Assembly: GCA_964396025.1 (NCBI GenBank)
Contig: CAYNBT010000001.1
Coordinates: 1-64,000, forward strand
Direction of reading: 5' to 3'
Length of the DNA: 64,000 bases
From: CAYNBT01 sp964396025
Lineage (GTDB): Bacteria; Patescibacteriota; WWE3; UBA101185; UBA10185
The notes below the pieces were generated by a model that ran no database searches, had not been told where the DNA came from, and was given only the letters and a program-made list of their open reading frames with translations. Position numbers and translations under genes: made by a program. Below are positions 33,453 through 42,574 of the stretch, piece by piece; position 1 is the first letter of the stretch; every line of letters begins with the position of its first letter.

Positions 33453-34737
33453 ATGCTTTCCATGCGTTCTTGGCTGCTAATACAAGCAAGCATAAAATAA
33501 CAAGCTCTGAAACCCATGTAACAACTGAAGATGCAAAATAAGAATAACGCGGTATAAGAATCATGTTAGCCGCAAGATTAAACCCCGCACTTATCAAATA
33601 AATCACAGGCAACAGTTTTTGACGCCCCAACGTAACTATCAGCCAAGCTATTGGCTGTGTTACATAAAAAACCACCATCCCTACAAATAAAAGTCTCATA
33701 GAAAGTATAGAATCAATAAACGCACTACCTCCCAATATATCTATAGCAAGAGGCGCTAACAAAACTCCAAAAACAGACACTAGCACACCTAGGCCACCCA
33801 AACCGAACATGGCATATTTAAAAGTTTTTAACAGCTTCTGCTTGTCTTCTTTTAAGTGGCGCAAAAATATTGGATATGCTGCATTCATAAAAAAAGTAGG
33901 AAGAACAAGGGCGACTTCAAATATCTTGTAAGGTAGTCCGTAGAGTGCAACAACATCAGCATTGTTGTAACCCAGCTGAAAAGGTACCGGGAGAATAGAA
34001 AGTAGAATCGCGTCCGCCTTGAAGTTGATTTGACTGAATATAAACATTAGGCCTAAGGGCAAAGATTGGGCCAACAAAAGTCTGGTTAGGGACTTGTCGA
34101 TTTTGAGAGAGATTGCAACACCAAGTCTTTTGATAAAAACTAGATTGAGCAGAAAGGTGAGAATGCCCCCAAAAATGTAAAACGAGTTAATCCAGACGAT
34201 ATCAAGCTTTAGGGCAACACCAATCAGCAATAAGGCCAAAACCAACAAACTACCCACAACGTAAGAAATAGTTGAAAGGTCATAGCGAAGCCTGATCTGA
34301 AAAATCAAATTAGTTGTTGCATAAAGTGATTGAGTAAGCACCAAAAACATGGAGATAGAAATACCTAATTTCAAAGCATTAGCATAAGGAAAAAACAAAA
34401 TCAGCAACGTACCTAAAAGCATAATAACCAACGAAAGCAAGATTCTAAGTACAATGATATTCCCTAAATATTTACCTATCTCATGCTCTTTATGAGCTAA
34501 TTCTCTTGCAGCAATCGCATTGATACCAAAGTCAGCAATAATGAAAAAAAGTGCAGGAAAATTCTGCATTAGATTAAACCAACCATAGGCTTCTCTACCG
34601 TAATAACGGGTTATTATCAGAGTTGCGAATACAGTAACGCTCATACTCACAAATTTGCCTACTAACTGATACAGCGTATTTGTGGCGATCTTGGCAGATA
34701 CCGACGATTTTTTATCTAACAGTCCAATCATTGACAT
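33436..34737 (-). CDS. polysaccharide flippase (Wzx/MurJ-like, MOP superfamily)
   Basis: 433 aa with 12-14 membrane segments. The N terminus (NTLYQLVGKFVSMSVTVFATLIITRYYGREAYG) and the loop NLMQNFPALFFIIADFGINAIAARELA are typical of polysaccharide-transporter proteins (PST/Wzx). It translocates lipid-linked oligosaccharide. The 17-bp overlap with the ligase and 10-bp overlap with the glycosidase gene point to one transcript. A MurJ role is possible but the context favours an exopolysaccharide. Confidence 0.88.
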   Translation of the reverse strand: MSMIGLLDKKSSVSAKIATNTLYQLVGKFVSMSVTVFATLIITRYYGREAYGWFNLMQNFPALFFIIADFGINAIAARELAHKEHEIGKYLGNIIVLRILLSLVIMLLGTLLILFFPYANALKLGISISMFLVLTQSLYATTNLIFQIRLRYDLSTISYVVGSLLVLALLLIGVALKLDIVWINSFYIFGGILTFLLNLVFIKRLGVAISLKIDKSLTRLLLAQSLPLGLMFIFSQINFKADAILLSILPVPFQLGYNNADVVALYGLPYKIFEVALVLPTFFMNAAYPIFLRHLKEDKQKLLKTFKYAMFGLGGLGVLVSVFGVLLAPLAIDILGGSAFIDSILSMRLLFVGMVVFYVTQPIAWLIVTLGRQKLLPVIYLISAGFNLAANMILIPRYSYFASSVVTWVSELVILCLLVLAAKNAWKAYEKKA

Positions 34738-35903
34738 TTCAGAGGCTCCAATTGCCTTTTTTCAAGTCTTGCAGGGTTTCCTGCCTTTTTTGGCAAATTT
34801 TTTACATGTTCAAAATGAATGTATCTAGAATCATCATCTCTGATCCAAGAAAAATGGTCAAATGGCGCGTCATATCGAATAGTAAAAGGCATCACAGCTT
34901 TCACTCTTTCGTCAGGAAGCCAAACTTCTTTAAACGCAGTCTCCAGATACCTGCTAACTTGAGCCGCCGGAATATAAGAACTGTTGTAGCTATCGCCTTC
35001 TGCGTGCGCCCAACCGGTTTCGGTGATGAACACGGGGAGTGATTTTTTTACACCAAGAATATTTTTTATATAGTTGAGTTCTTCTTGATAAGCTCTAATG
35101 CTCCACCACCCTTTATCATAAGGACTTCCACTGAAGTTGGGTTGAGGATAAGGGTGAGAGGCCCAACCATCGAGTTTGTTAAATATCCCTGGAACAGCCT
35201 GATCCATTTTTAGCAAAAAAGTTGCAGGGGCAATGTAGCCATTACCATTTGGCGCACTTGCGTTAAGTCCTCCGTTTAGCATGAAAAAATCGTTGTTCTC
35301 ATCTTTAAATGTATCAATTGTGAAAGATAATACCCTAGCATAGTTTTCCGGGTCAGCCTTTCCAAACCAAAATTTTGAGTCATTTGGTTCGTTATAAACA
35401 GAAATGTAACGTTGTTTAACCGGCCACAGAAATGAATTAAGAAATTCAGCAGCGTCTTCTGTCCTGTCCTCATAATTATCAAACTCAACCGCCCACAGTT
35501 GAACTACAGGGATTAACTGTTTTTCACGCAACATTTCAAAAACTTTAGCCCATTTACTGTAGTCTCGATCTCTAATGTTGTATGGGATTAAAACATAGCC
35601 CCAATCGCCTCCATTCGAGTTAACAAGTTCATCCGCTGCATCAAACAACTCCTCTTCTTCTGCGTAAACATAGATCCCAAATTTGTTGTTGTCCCCAGAG
35701 CCACCTGTGTAGGTATAGTAATCTATTGAATCTGTTATGGTGCAAGGCTCTTGCTTAGTGGATTCTGGCAGAAAATCAGAGATACTTAACACATCCCCTT
35801 GCTTTTGCACTTTTGAATAATCCACCATAAAAACAATCAACAACGCAGGTATGGCTAATACAAGCACTTTTGTTAGTTTTACAACATGTTTTATCGATAC
35901 CAT
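34728..35903 (-). CDS. membrane-anchored clan GH-A glycosidase-like protein
   Basis: 391 aa. An N-terminal membrane helix (about 10-29) tethers an outside TIM barrel. The candidate acid/base is E172 (YISVYNEPND) and the nucleophile E295 (FITETGW), the paired Glu of clan GH-A (GH39/GH5-like). The gene leads an operon with the flippase and O-antigen ligase, so it probably trims or remodels the same glycan. No ribosome site: TAAAAT (35910-35915) ends 6 nt before the ATG, consistent with a leaderless mRNA. The exact GH family cannot be told from sequence alone. Confidence 0.75.
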   Translation of the reverse strand: MVSIKHVVKLTKVLVLAIPALLIVFMVDYSKVQKQGDVLSISDFLPESTKQEPCTITDSIDYYTYTGGSGDNNKFGIYVYAEEEELFDAADELVNSNGGDWGYVLIPYNIRDRDYSKWAKVFEMLREKQLIPVVQLWAVEFDNYEDRTEDAAEFLNSFLWPVKQRYISVYNEPNDSKFWFGKADPENYARVLSFTIDTFKDENNDFFMLNGGLNASAPNGNGYIAPATFLLKMDQAVPGIFNKLDGWASHPYPQPNFSGSPYDKGWWSIRAYQEELNYIKNILGVKKSLPVFITETGWAHAEGDSYNSSYIPAAQVSRYLETAFKEVWLPDERVKAVMPFTIRYDAPFDHFSWIRDDDSRYIHFEHVKNLPKKAGNPARLEKRQLEPLKCQ

Positions 35904-35927
35904 ATCAACATTTTAGCACTTATCTGA

Positions 35928-37250
35928 ATGCTAAATACGTATTACAATGTACAGGTGAGAAAATACGTTTATCTGCTCTTTGCCCAATATTTCTTGGTCA
36001 TTGCCGCGGGAATATCAAACTACAAATTGCAAAATATACAGCCAAGCGCCACTGTGGTAACACCAAAAGGAAACACCTACAGCGTGCTAGCATCTGCGTC
36101 TAGTTTTGAGATGCAGCAAAATGTTGTTTATGGTTTCTTACCTTACTGGACATTGGAAAAAGCAGAAAACATTCAAATGGATAAACTTACTGATATAGCA
36201 TATTTCGGGCTTCATATTGATAAGTCAGGAAAAATTATAAAACTTGACGAAGACGGCACCACCGCACCAGGTTACAATCATTGGAGAAACAGTGACACTC
36301 TTACTGAAGTCATACAAAAAGCAAAGATGGAAGGAGTTCGTGTTGCACTTACCGTTATGTCTCACAACGACGAAACCTCGGATGCATTTTTAAATTGTAC
36401 TGCTTGCTGGAAGACCCTAGCGGAAGAACTTGAGACCGAAATGACTTATAGAAATGTGAAGCATCTCAATCTGGATTTTGAATATGTAGAATACCCAAGA
36501 CCTGAAATTGCAGCAAGATACACCGAGTTAACCGCTTACTTAAATAAGTACTTAGATCAAAAATTTGGCGATTCTTTTGTTGTTGTATCAACTTTCGCAG
36601 ATTCAGTTGTAAAAACCCGCGTAACCGAAATTGTTGGACTGTCTCGTGCCACGGACGCACTGTTTATCATGGCATATGACTTTCATCATCCTACCTCCGA
36701 TAATGCTGGTCCTGTCTCCCCTATCAGCATAGAAGGCGAAAAGTATGATATTGAGCAAATGATCCAAGACTATCTAACTATAGCTGCGCCGGGAAAACTG
36801 ATTATGGGAGTGCCATATTATGGGTACAATTGGGTTGTAACAGGGGAAGATGCAAAATCAGAAAGAATCGATGGAAACGAAAACATTGGTTTTTCCCAAT
36901 CCCAGACTTACGAAGCCATTATAGATACGCTCTTGGAAACAAATGCTGAAGTACTGTGGGATGAAGAAGCTAAAGTCCCTTACTTTTCTTATGTGAGCAA
37001 TGAAACAGGTTCAAACAGGCAGGTTTATTTTGAGAATACTAAATCCTTGCAATACAAGTACCAGTTGGCAAAGCAGAACAAGTTCGGCGGAGTTGGCATA
37101 TGGGCACTTGGTTACGACGGAGGTTATCAGGAACTTTGGGATCTGCTGTCACAAGAATTCCCAAATACAACAAATTCATCAACAGCTGATACTGGTGGCC
37201 GCTGTTGGGATCGAACCAACGACCTCTGCAATGTGAATGCAGCGCTCTAA
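35928..37250 (+). CDS. GH18 (YaaH/chitinase-like) glycosidase-like protein
   Basis: 440 aa. An N-terminal hydrophobic segment (about 12-30) acts as anchor or signal. A TIM barrel follows with the GH18 active-site strand HLNLDFEYVEYP (D183, E185; the first Asp of DxxDxDxE is replaced by Asn) and LFIMAYDFHH and GVPYYGYNW further on. The E185 general acid is kept, so activity is plausible. Such proteins act on chitin-like or peptidoglycan GlcNAc chains. The last ~19 codons are antisense to tRNA-Val (37193-37269), so the natural C terminus is doubtful. Confidence 0.8.
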   Translation: MLNTYYNVQVRKYVYLLFAQYFLVIAAGISNYKLQNIQPSATVVTPKGNTYSVLASASSFEMQQNVVYGFLPYWTLEKAENIQMDKLTDIAYFGLHIDKSGKIIKLDEDGTTAPGYNHWRNSDTLTEVIQKAKMEGVRVALTVMSHNDETSDAFLNCTACWKTLAEELETEMTYRNVKHLNLDFEYVEYPRPEIAARYTELTAYLNKYLDQKFGDSFVVVSTFADSVVKTRVTEIVGLSRATDALFIMAYDFHHPTSDNAGPVSPISIEGEKYDIEQMIQDYLTIAAPGKLIMGVPYYGYNWVVTGEDAKSERIDGNENIGFSQSQTYEAIIDTLLETNAEVLWDEEAKVPYFSYVSNETGSNRQVYFENTKSLQYKYQLAKQNKFGGVGIWALGYDGGYQELWDLLSQEFPNTTNSSTADTGGRCWDRTNDLCNVNAAL

Positions 37251-37269
37251 CCATCTGAGCTAAGCGGCC
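37193..37269 (-). tRNA. tRNA-Val (CAC)
   Basis: Minus-strand cloverleaf with acceptor GGCCGCT/AGCGGCC, anticodon loop TTCACAT giving CAC, T-loop TTCGATC, discriminator A, encoded CCA. It overlaps antisense to the end of the GH18-like frame. Confidence 0.96.
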
Positions 37270-37285
37270 CTGTGTTTACTCAGTG

Positions 37286-37313
37286 TTGAAGTTTTATTCC
37301 AGTATCCTACAAT
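37286..37313 (+). promoter_or_regulatory. promoter of lepB, leaderless
   Basis: TTGAAG (37286-37291), 16 bp, TACAAT (37308-37313); the ATG at 37320 follows after 6 nt. Confidence 0.65.
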
Positions 37314-37319
37314 TACAGA

Positions 37320-37922
37320 ATGCTGAGTTCCGCGTCTAATATATCAAAGTTTATTCTGGATGTCGTGGAGATAACATTTGTTGGAGTTGCTGTATTTATA
37401 CTTACTTATCTCTTTATAGGCCAACCGTTACAAATATCTGGAGATTCAATGCACCCAACCTTGGTTGATGGAGAACAGATTGTAGCCGAAAAAATCAGCG
37501 GAAAAATTAAACGCGGTGATATTGTTGTTTTTGCACATCCGGAAAATCCTCAAACCTTAATCATAAAGCGGGTAATAGGGCTTCCCGGGGAAGGCTTCAA
37601 AATCAGTGCGAACAAAGTGTATATAGATAATATGCAACTGGATGAATCATATTCCTCAAATTTAACTCAAGGAAAAGGTTATCTACAGGAAAATGTTGAA
37701 TACACAGTCCCTCACAACGCGTATGTTGTTTTAGGTGATAACAGGGAAAACAGTATTGACTCACGTGACTGGGGTTATCTTGAGAAAAGCAAAATTGTGG
37801 GAAAAAGCTTTGTTGTATACTATCCCCTTACAAAAGTTCGAATATCCGACACCAATGTCGGCGTAAAGGGGCTTGTTGAAACTGGTACAAAATTTTTCGG
37901 GAAATTATTTGACTCTATTTAA
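37320..37922 (+). CDS. lepB: signal peptidase I
   Basis: 200 aa. One N-terminal membrane helix (about 14-36) precedes the S26 catalytic Ser43 (SGDSMHPTLVDGE) and Lys83 (LIIKRVIGLPGE). The conserved YVVLGDNRENSIDSRDWG box (about 139-156) follows. It removes signal peptides from exported proteins such as the secreted glycosidases of this window. A TTGAAG-16-TACAAT promoter ends 6 nt before the ATG; there is no ribosome site. Its 3' end overlaps rpmA by 18 bp in convergent orientation. Confidence 0.95.
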   Translation: MLSSASNISKFILDVVEITFVGVAVFILTYLFIGQPLQISGDSMHPTLVDGEQIVAEKISGKIKRGDIVVFAHPENPQTLIIKRVIGLPGEGFKISANKVYIDNMQLDESYSSNLTQGKGYLQENVEYTVPHNAYVVLGDNRENSIDSRDWGYLEKSKIVGKSFVVYYPLTKVRISDTNVGVKGLVETGTKFFGKLFDSI

Positions 37923-38183
37923 TACTCTGTCAGGTATTACGTCGATCTTTTTTCTTGTTTTTGTTTTGAAGGCAAATTTAACAATACCAGCTACTGTAGA
38001 AAAGATAGTAAAATCTTTACCTAACAATACGTTCTTACCAGGTAAGAAAGTCTTTCCTCGTTGTCTTACAATGATTTGACCAGGGTTTACGTGCCCTTCA
38101 CCAAAAACTTTTATTCCTAGTCTTTTTCCTATGACATTGCCGCCCTGGGTAGCTTTTGAGCCCCCGGCTTTCTTATGTGCCAT
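37905..38183 (-). CDS. rpmA: 50S ribosomal protein L27
   Basis: 92 aa. It shows the conserved AHKKAGGSKATQGGNVIGKRLGIK start and the GQIIVRQRGKTFLPGKNV block. The N terminus begins directly with the AHKK motif, so no N-terminal cleavage is needed (unlike Firmicutes). L27 contacts the peptidyl-transferase centre. It is 3 nt downstream of rplU, the usual rplU-rpmA pair. Confidence 0.97.
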   Translation of the reverse strand: MAHKKAGGSKATQGGNVIGKRLGIKVFGEGHVNPGQIIVRQRGKTFLPGKNVLLGKDFTIFSTVAGIVKFAFKTKTRKKIDVIPDRVLNRVK

Positions 38184-38186
38184 GTT

Positions 38187-38624
38187 TTATTTGTCCTTCT
38201 TGGAAGACCCTTTCTTTAAAGCTGCTTTTGAGGCTACTTTTGCTTTTGTAGCAGGTTTTGCCTCTTTTGCAGAAACTTTCTTTGCGGTTTTCTTTACTAC
38301 AGGAGTTTCATTATCTGTAGCCACTTCACCAGCCTTTAGAATTGAATCAATCTTGATAATACTTACGGGCTGCTTGTGACCCTTTACTTTTCTGTAACGA
38401 GATTTAGCTCTAAAACGAGCTATTGTGGTTTTTTCGTGTGTTTCTTCGAGCAAATGAGCCTTGACTACTACATCTTTAACTACAGGATCGCCTACAAGGG
38501 TTTCTCCTGCATTTGAGTAGAGCAAGACATCAAAGGAAATTTCCGGCTGTATTTCAAGCTTTATTGTGCTTCCTTCTGAGACTTTAAATTGTTTTCCACC
38601 TAGTTTTACAATAGCGAACTTCAT
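38187..38624 (-). CDS. rplU: 50S ribosomal protein L21 with Lys/Ala-rich tail
   Basis: 145 aa. The L21 core spans about residues 1-102 (KFAIVKLGGKQFKVSEGSTI and FRAKSRYRKVKGHKQPVSIIKI). A basic, low-complexity tail of ~40 residues (KKTAKKVSAKEAKPATKAKV...) extends beyond usual L21. L21 binds 23S rRNA. It lies 17 nt downstream of the RNA methyltransferase gene's stop on the same strand, then rpmA. Confidence 0.95.
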   Translation of the reverse strand: MKFAIVKLGGKQFKVSEGSTIKLEIQPEISFDVLLYSNAGETLVGDPVVKDVVVKAHLLEETHEKTTIARFRAKSRYRKVKGHKQPVSIIKIDSILKAGEVATDNETPVVKKTAKKVSAKEAKPATKAKVASKAALKKGSSKKDK

Positions 38625-38641
38625 ATAACAGGCAGATCTTA

Positions 38642-39841
38642 CTATAAAATCATGGATGTATCAAGCGCAGGATTTAGTTTTAGAAGTGTCACCATCTCCA
38701 AGTGTTCAGTATGGGGAAACATGTCAAAGGCATTAGATGATATCACACTATAGGATTTGGAAAGCGCTTTTAGCTCTTGAGCGAAGGCCTTGTAATTACA
38801 CGATACATAAATCAAGTAGTCCGGGCGTTCTTTCAACAAAGCTCTCAATACCTTATCCCCCAACCCAGCTCGCGAAGGATCTACTAAGACAGCGTTCTTC
38901 TCTTTGATAGAAAAGAGCGCATCTTCCACTTTTGATTTTATAAAAAGAGCTTTTCCGCCGTTTAGCTCCTGATTAATTTTTGCATCATCTAGTGACTCTT
39001 GTACAAGCTCAACACCGATAACATTGGCTACTCTTTGAAATATGGGTATTGTGAAAAATCCAGAACCGCAGTACAGATCCAAAAAATCAACTTGGGTGGG
39101 AATGTAAGTTTCGACAAGCCCAAGAACGTGCGTCTGAAGTTGTTCAGCAACGTAAGGATTAGTTTGAAAAAAAGAGTTAGGGGATATTATGTATCTAAAA
39201 TTGCCGATAGTTTCAACTAAATACCCAATACCCTTTACAACCAAGGCAACGCTGCCGTACGAAGTATCTGAATCCGTATCATTGATTAGCCAAACCAAGC
39301 TTGTGATAGATTCGCTCTGGCCTAAACTAACTAAGGCAGCATTGATTCTAGCTGTTTCTTCATGATTCTGAGGAGCGCTGGTAACAATTGACACCAATAC
39401 CTCCCCTGCTTTAGTGGCCTTGATCACTGCATAACGCAGCATACCTGCATGTCTTCGCCTATCATAGAAGCTAACTCCACAAGACGGTAACCATTCTTTT
39501 ATTACTCTAAAAACCTTCTCGATGCTGGGCATTGAGATAAAACAATAATTACCATCTAGAACATGCCACCATTTTCCTTTGGATTTGAGGCCAAATGCGC
39601 CGTCAAAGCCAATACAAAAGTCCATCCTGTTTCTATAATGAGTTGTAATAGGGGAAGGCTCTAATGAATCAATTTGCAAAGCTAAACCAAGGTTACTAAA
39701 CACTTCATTTACCCGAGTACGTTTCTGAATCAACTGCTCTGGGTATGCTAGATCTGATAGAGGGCAAGATCCGCAGTTTTTGAAATCAGGACACAAACTT
39801 ATCATATTATAGGGGCAGTGTGTACAAAGGTAATTTTTCAA
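38642..39841 (-). CDS. TrmA/RlmC/RlmD-family uracil-C5 RNA methyltransferase
   Basis: 399 aa. The N-terminal iron-sulfur-type cysteines are visible (CTHC, CPDFKNCGSCPLS within residues 5-29). The SAM motif I is DLYCGSGFFTIPI (about 256-268), the acidic DPSRAGLG block follows, and the catalytic Cys is in VSCNYKAFAQEL (about 350-361). This family makes m5U in tRNA (TrmA) or 23S rRNA (RlmC/RlmD). No TRAM domain is obvious. It overlaps the RNHCP gene by 35 bp. Confidence 0.9.
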   Translation of the reverse strand: MKNYLCTHCPYNMISLCPDFKNCGSCPLSDLAYPEQLIQKRTRVNEVFSNLGLALQIDSLEPSPITTHYRNRMDFCIGFDGAFGLKSKGKWWHVLDGNYCFISMPSIEKVFRVIKEWLPSCGVSFYDRRRHAGMLRYAVIKATKAGEVLVSIVTSAPQNHEETARINAALVSLGQSESITSLVWLINDTDSDTSYGSVALVVKGIGYLVETIGNFRYIISPNSFFQTNPYVAEQLQTHVLGLVETYIPTQVDFLDLYCGSGFFTIPIFQRVANVIGVELVQESLDDAKINQELNGGKALFIKSKVEDALFSIKEKNAVLVDPSRAGLGDKVLRALLKERPDYLIYVSCNYKAFAQELKALSKSYSVISSNAFDMFPHTEHLEMVTLLKLNPALDTSMIL

Positions 39842-40103
39842 CTAATGATTCATTATCATCTCCAGCTATTCTATTCTTGCGAACAAATCCACATTTTAGA
39901 CATTTATGTATAAGCACTTCTTCCCCATCTTCTTTCAGAATTTTACCTATAGGAGGCATTAAGCCAAGACAATCGGAGGATCTATCTCCAATGGAATTAT
40001 CTATATGAAGCGAAAACAAACAGGTAGGACAGTGATTTCTATTTTTTGTACCAGGGGCATTAAGAGGAACCTCTTTCTTACAGTTTCTACACGTAAAAAA
40101 CAC
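39807..40103 (-). CDS. RNHCP zinc-ribbon protein
   Basis: 98 aa. The domain signature RNHCPTCLFSLHID (about residues 22-35) gives the family its name. Two CxxC pairs (CRNC near 5-8; CPTC near 25-28) plus a C-terminal CLKC pair form a likely zinc site. The function of RNHCP proteins is unknown. The start is a GTG at 40103 that abuts the stop of the upstream gene (TAAGTG), implying coupled translation with it. The 3' end overlaps the TrmA-family gene. Confidence 0.85.
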   Translation of the reverse strand: MFFTCRNCKKEVPLNAPGTKNRNHCPTCLFSLHIDNSIGDRSSDCLGLMPPIGKILKEDGEEVLIHKCLKCGFVRKNRIAGDDNESLVEKLPLYTLPL

Positions 40104-41471
40104 TTAGTTAAGCCCAATTATAATTAAAACATCGTGTTCGGCGGATTCACTTAGAGAATCATCGAACACAACCTCGTAATCATCTTTTATATCATTTATC
40201 AAAAGTTCTCTGTAAGAAAGCTTAGACGGTTTAAACTTTATCAGGGTGTTATCTCTATTGTTACCTTCAAAGTTACCAATCCCCGATACCACGTAACCTA
40301 ATTCTTCCAGTGTTTGTTGCAATTTTCCTGCAACACCGGCAACTCCTGCGGCATTCTCAACTCTTATAGAGAGGTCTGACTTGGCTAGTTCTTCTGTTGC
40401 TTGAGTTGCATTAGTATCAGGTTTCTCTACTACCTTGCTTGGGGTAGACTCTTTAACCTGATTTGTGGAAGTCTTACTTAAAACATTGCTGGCATTTTTT
40501 ACTACGGTAGATGAGGTTTGCTTGGGGGAGTTTAGAAAGAACATCCCAGCACCTGCAAACACAAGTAACGCCATAGCTGCACCGGCATACACCAAAGATC
40601 TCCCACGTGTATTCACAGGGGCCGGCAAAGGCAATAAATTCAACAGATTTATAGGAGTATCTAAAATATATCCTAAGGAGTCTGTTACATAAGAAAAAAG
40701 CATATGAAGCTTAAAACTGTCGTCCTGAGTTAAATCCCCGACAGGTACAGGTAACGATGTAACAGAATAATCGTCCCCAAGCTCAAAATCGGCATTATCC
40801 AATGTAAAAACTCGCTTAATTGCTGTAGCTCTTTTGTATACAGAAAGCTCTTTCACTATCTCTTGAATCTCAGAAAGGGATCTTTGCTTGTCAAATACTG
40901 CAGAAAAATAGATTCCATTAAGTTCGGATAATGCCACAACTTGTTTTTTGCCAACTTTTGACAAAAAGATACTTGGGTCGTTATCAACCAAAAATTTAGG
41001 CAGAAGTGCAACCCATGGTACAACGCATTTAAGCTCCAAACCAGCCTTGGTGCTGGATTCAAGGTATGATTCCAAGATGGTTTTTTTTATAGCGACGAAT
41101 TGGTATACAAAAGGTGCTATTTTTTGATAAGAGAAATAAAGCTCATCTAATGAAACCCCAACCAACTTATCTTTTATGTCTGCGATAATCTTCTCATTAA
41201 GATCGCCACTGGAATCTTTAGAAAGTGTAACAAATTTTAAAATTACATCGTCAGGTTCAACTAAGAAACTTATTTGTTTTGTCTTTAACTTTTTGGTTGC
41301 AAGTTCTGTAACCACCTGCTTAAGTTGTTCAGCAAACAGATCAGTGTTATTGATTATTGAACCAGAGGCTATATTTTCACCAAGAACTCTATTTGCACCC
41401 TGAACAGAATTTTTGTCTAGTACTGATACTTTTAATGTGTTTTCACTTAATGAGACAACGAAACCTTCCAT
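40104..41471 (-). CDS. PilM-like N-terminal / LytR_C C-terminal membrane protein
   Basis: 455 aa. The N-terminal ~270 residues look like an actin-fold PilM/FtsA-like segment (EGFVVSLSENTLKVSVLDK, EQLKQVVTELATKKLKTKQISFLV). One membrane helix follows (about 290-308), then a Ser/Thr/Lys-rich linker and a LytR_C-like domain (about 372-455; SIRVENAAGVAGVAGKLQQTLEELGYVVSGIG). LytR_C domains are thought to bind the wall. TAATAT (41479-41484) ends 7 nt before the ATG. It sits between rodA and the RNHCP gene, pointing to cell-shape or pilus-base roles. Assignment of the N-terminal half is weak. Confidence 0.65.
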   Translation of the reverse strand: MEGFVVSLSENTLKVSVLDKNSVQGANRVLGENIASGSIINNTDLFAEQLKQVVTELATKKLKTKQISFLVEPDDVILKFVTLSKDSSGDLNEKIIADIKDKLVGVSLDELYFSYQKIAPFVYQFVAIKKTILESYLESSTKAGLELKCVVPWVALLPKFLVDNDPSIFLSKVGKKQVVALSELNGIYFSAVFDKQRSLSEIQEIVKELSVYKRATAIKRVFTLDNADFELGDDYSVTSLPVPVGDLTQDDSFKLHMLFSYVTDSLGYILDTPINLLNLLPLPAPVNTRGRSLVYAGAAMALLVFAGAGMFFLNSPKQTSSTVVKNASNVLSKTSTNQVKESTPSKVVEKPDTNATQATEELAKSDLSIRVENAAGVAGVAGKLQQTLEELGYVVSGIGNFEGNNRDNTLIKFKPSKLSYRELLINDIKDDYEVVFDDSLSESAEHDVLIIIGLN

Positions 41472-41478
41472 ACATTGA

Positions 41479-41484
41479 ATATTA
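41479..41484 (-). promoter_or_regulatory. leaderless -10 box (TAATAT)
   Basis: Ends 7 nt before the ATG at 41471 of the PilM/LytR_C gene; no ribosome site is present. Confidence 0.45.
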
Positions 41485-41515
41485 ACATTAATTCGCTACC
41501 TAAAAAAGTTAATAA

Positions 41516-42574
41516 TCATTTTGCGCGATGTAGCCACACGGATTGTGCCAACCCAAGGAGAAACATTGAAGTAAGCATCGAACTACCACCGTAAGAAAAA
41601 AGCGGCAAGGGTATACCTGTCACCGGCATAAGACCCAAATTCATTCCAACATTTACTGTAAATTGGAAGAAGATTACAGCAAATACACCAACACACACTA
41701 CAGATCCAAATGAGTCCTTTGCTTTGAAGGCAATGTAAAGCAAAATGCCAAGAAGCAAACAAAATAAGGAGACAAGCCCCAACACGCCCAAAAATCCCCA
41801 CTCTTCAGCAAAGGACGCAAATATAAAATCCGTCCAATAGGCGGGTAAAAACCTTAAGTGCGATTGTGTACCTTGTCCAAAACCTCTACCAAACATACCT
41901 CCAGATCCAACAGCAATCATAGATTGAATCACATTGTAACCAGATCCCAGTACATCAAGTTCAGGATTCAAAAATATCAAAATGCGTCTTTTCTGGTATT
42001 CGTGCAAGAGATTCCATGCAGGTGTTGAAAATATACCCGCAATCAAAAAGGCAGCAATGAAATACATTGAATCTATTCCAGCATAAAGCAACATGGCAGC
42101 TAGGCAAAATGCAGCAACTAGTGCTGTACCCAAATCCGGTTGGGCTAAAACTAAAATGAGCACAGGCAAAAAAAGTATCAACATCTTGGCTAGATTTAAA
42201 ATGGAGGTTGCGTGTAGCTTAGTTGAAGTCAGCATGGAAGCCGCACCTAAAACAACAATGATTTTGGCAAACTCAGAAGGCTGAATTTGTACACTACCGA
42301 ATCCCAGCCATCTTGCAGACCCATAGCGTACTAGACCCGAGAAAAAAGTGGTTAACAATAGCGCTAATATGATTATGTAGAAGTATTTCCAGTAATGTTT
42401 GAAGATTTCGTAATCAAACAAAGAAACAAGAATATAGACGAGAATGCCAGCAATAAAAAAACCAGTTTGATCTTTAGCATGGTCTGGTGATACAGAAAGT
42501 AATGTTATAAATCCCAGAATATAGATTAAGATTGGCAAGACAACGAGAGTGAAATTAAACTTTTTTAAGTGCAT
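41516..42574 (-). CDS. rodA: rod-shape SEDS protein RodA
   Basis: 352 aa with 9-10 membrane segments. SEDS signatures: GSARWLGFGSVQIQPSEFAKI (about 86-106), DLGTALV (about 147-153), SGYNVIQSMIAVGSGG(MF)GRGFGQGTQSHLRFLP (about 212-245) and FTVNVGMNLGLMPVTGIPLPLFSYGGSSMLT near the end. RodA polymerises peptidoglycan glycan strands during elongation. The partner class B PBP is not in this window. The start overlaps ileS by 20 bp. Confidence 0.93.
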   Translation of the reverse strand: MHLKKFNFTLVVLPILIYILGFITLLSVSPDHAKDQTGFFIAGILVYILVSLFDYEIFKHYWKYFYIIILALLLTTFFSGLVRYGSARWLGFGSVQIQPSEFAKIIVVLGAASMLTSTKLHATSILNLAKMLILFLPVLILVLAQPDLGTALVAAFCLAAMLLYAGIDSMYFIAAFLIAGIFSTPAWNLLHEYQKRRILIFLNPELDVLGSGYNVIQSMIAVGSGGMFGRGFGQGTQSHLRFLPAYWTDFIFASFAEEWGFLGVLGLVSLFCLLLGILLYIAFKAKDSFGSVVCVGVFAVIFFQFTVNVGMNLGLMPVTGIPLPLFSYGGSSMLTSMFLLGLAQSVWLHRAK

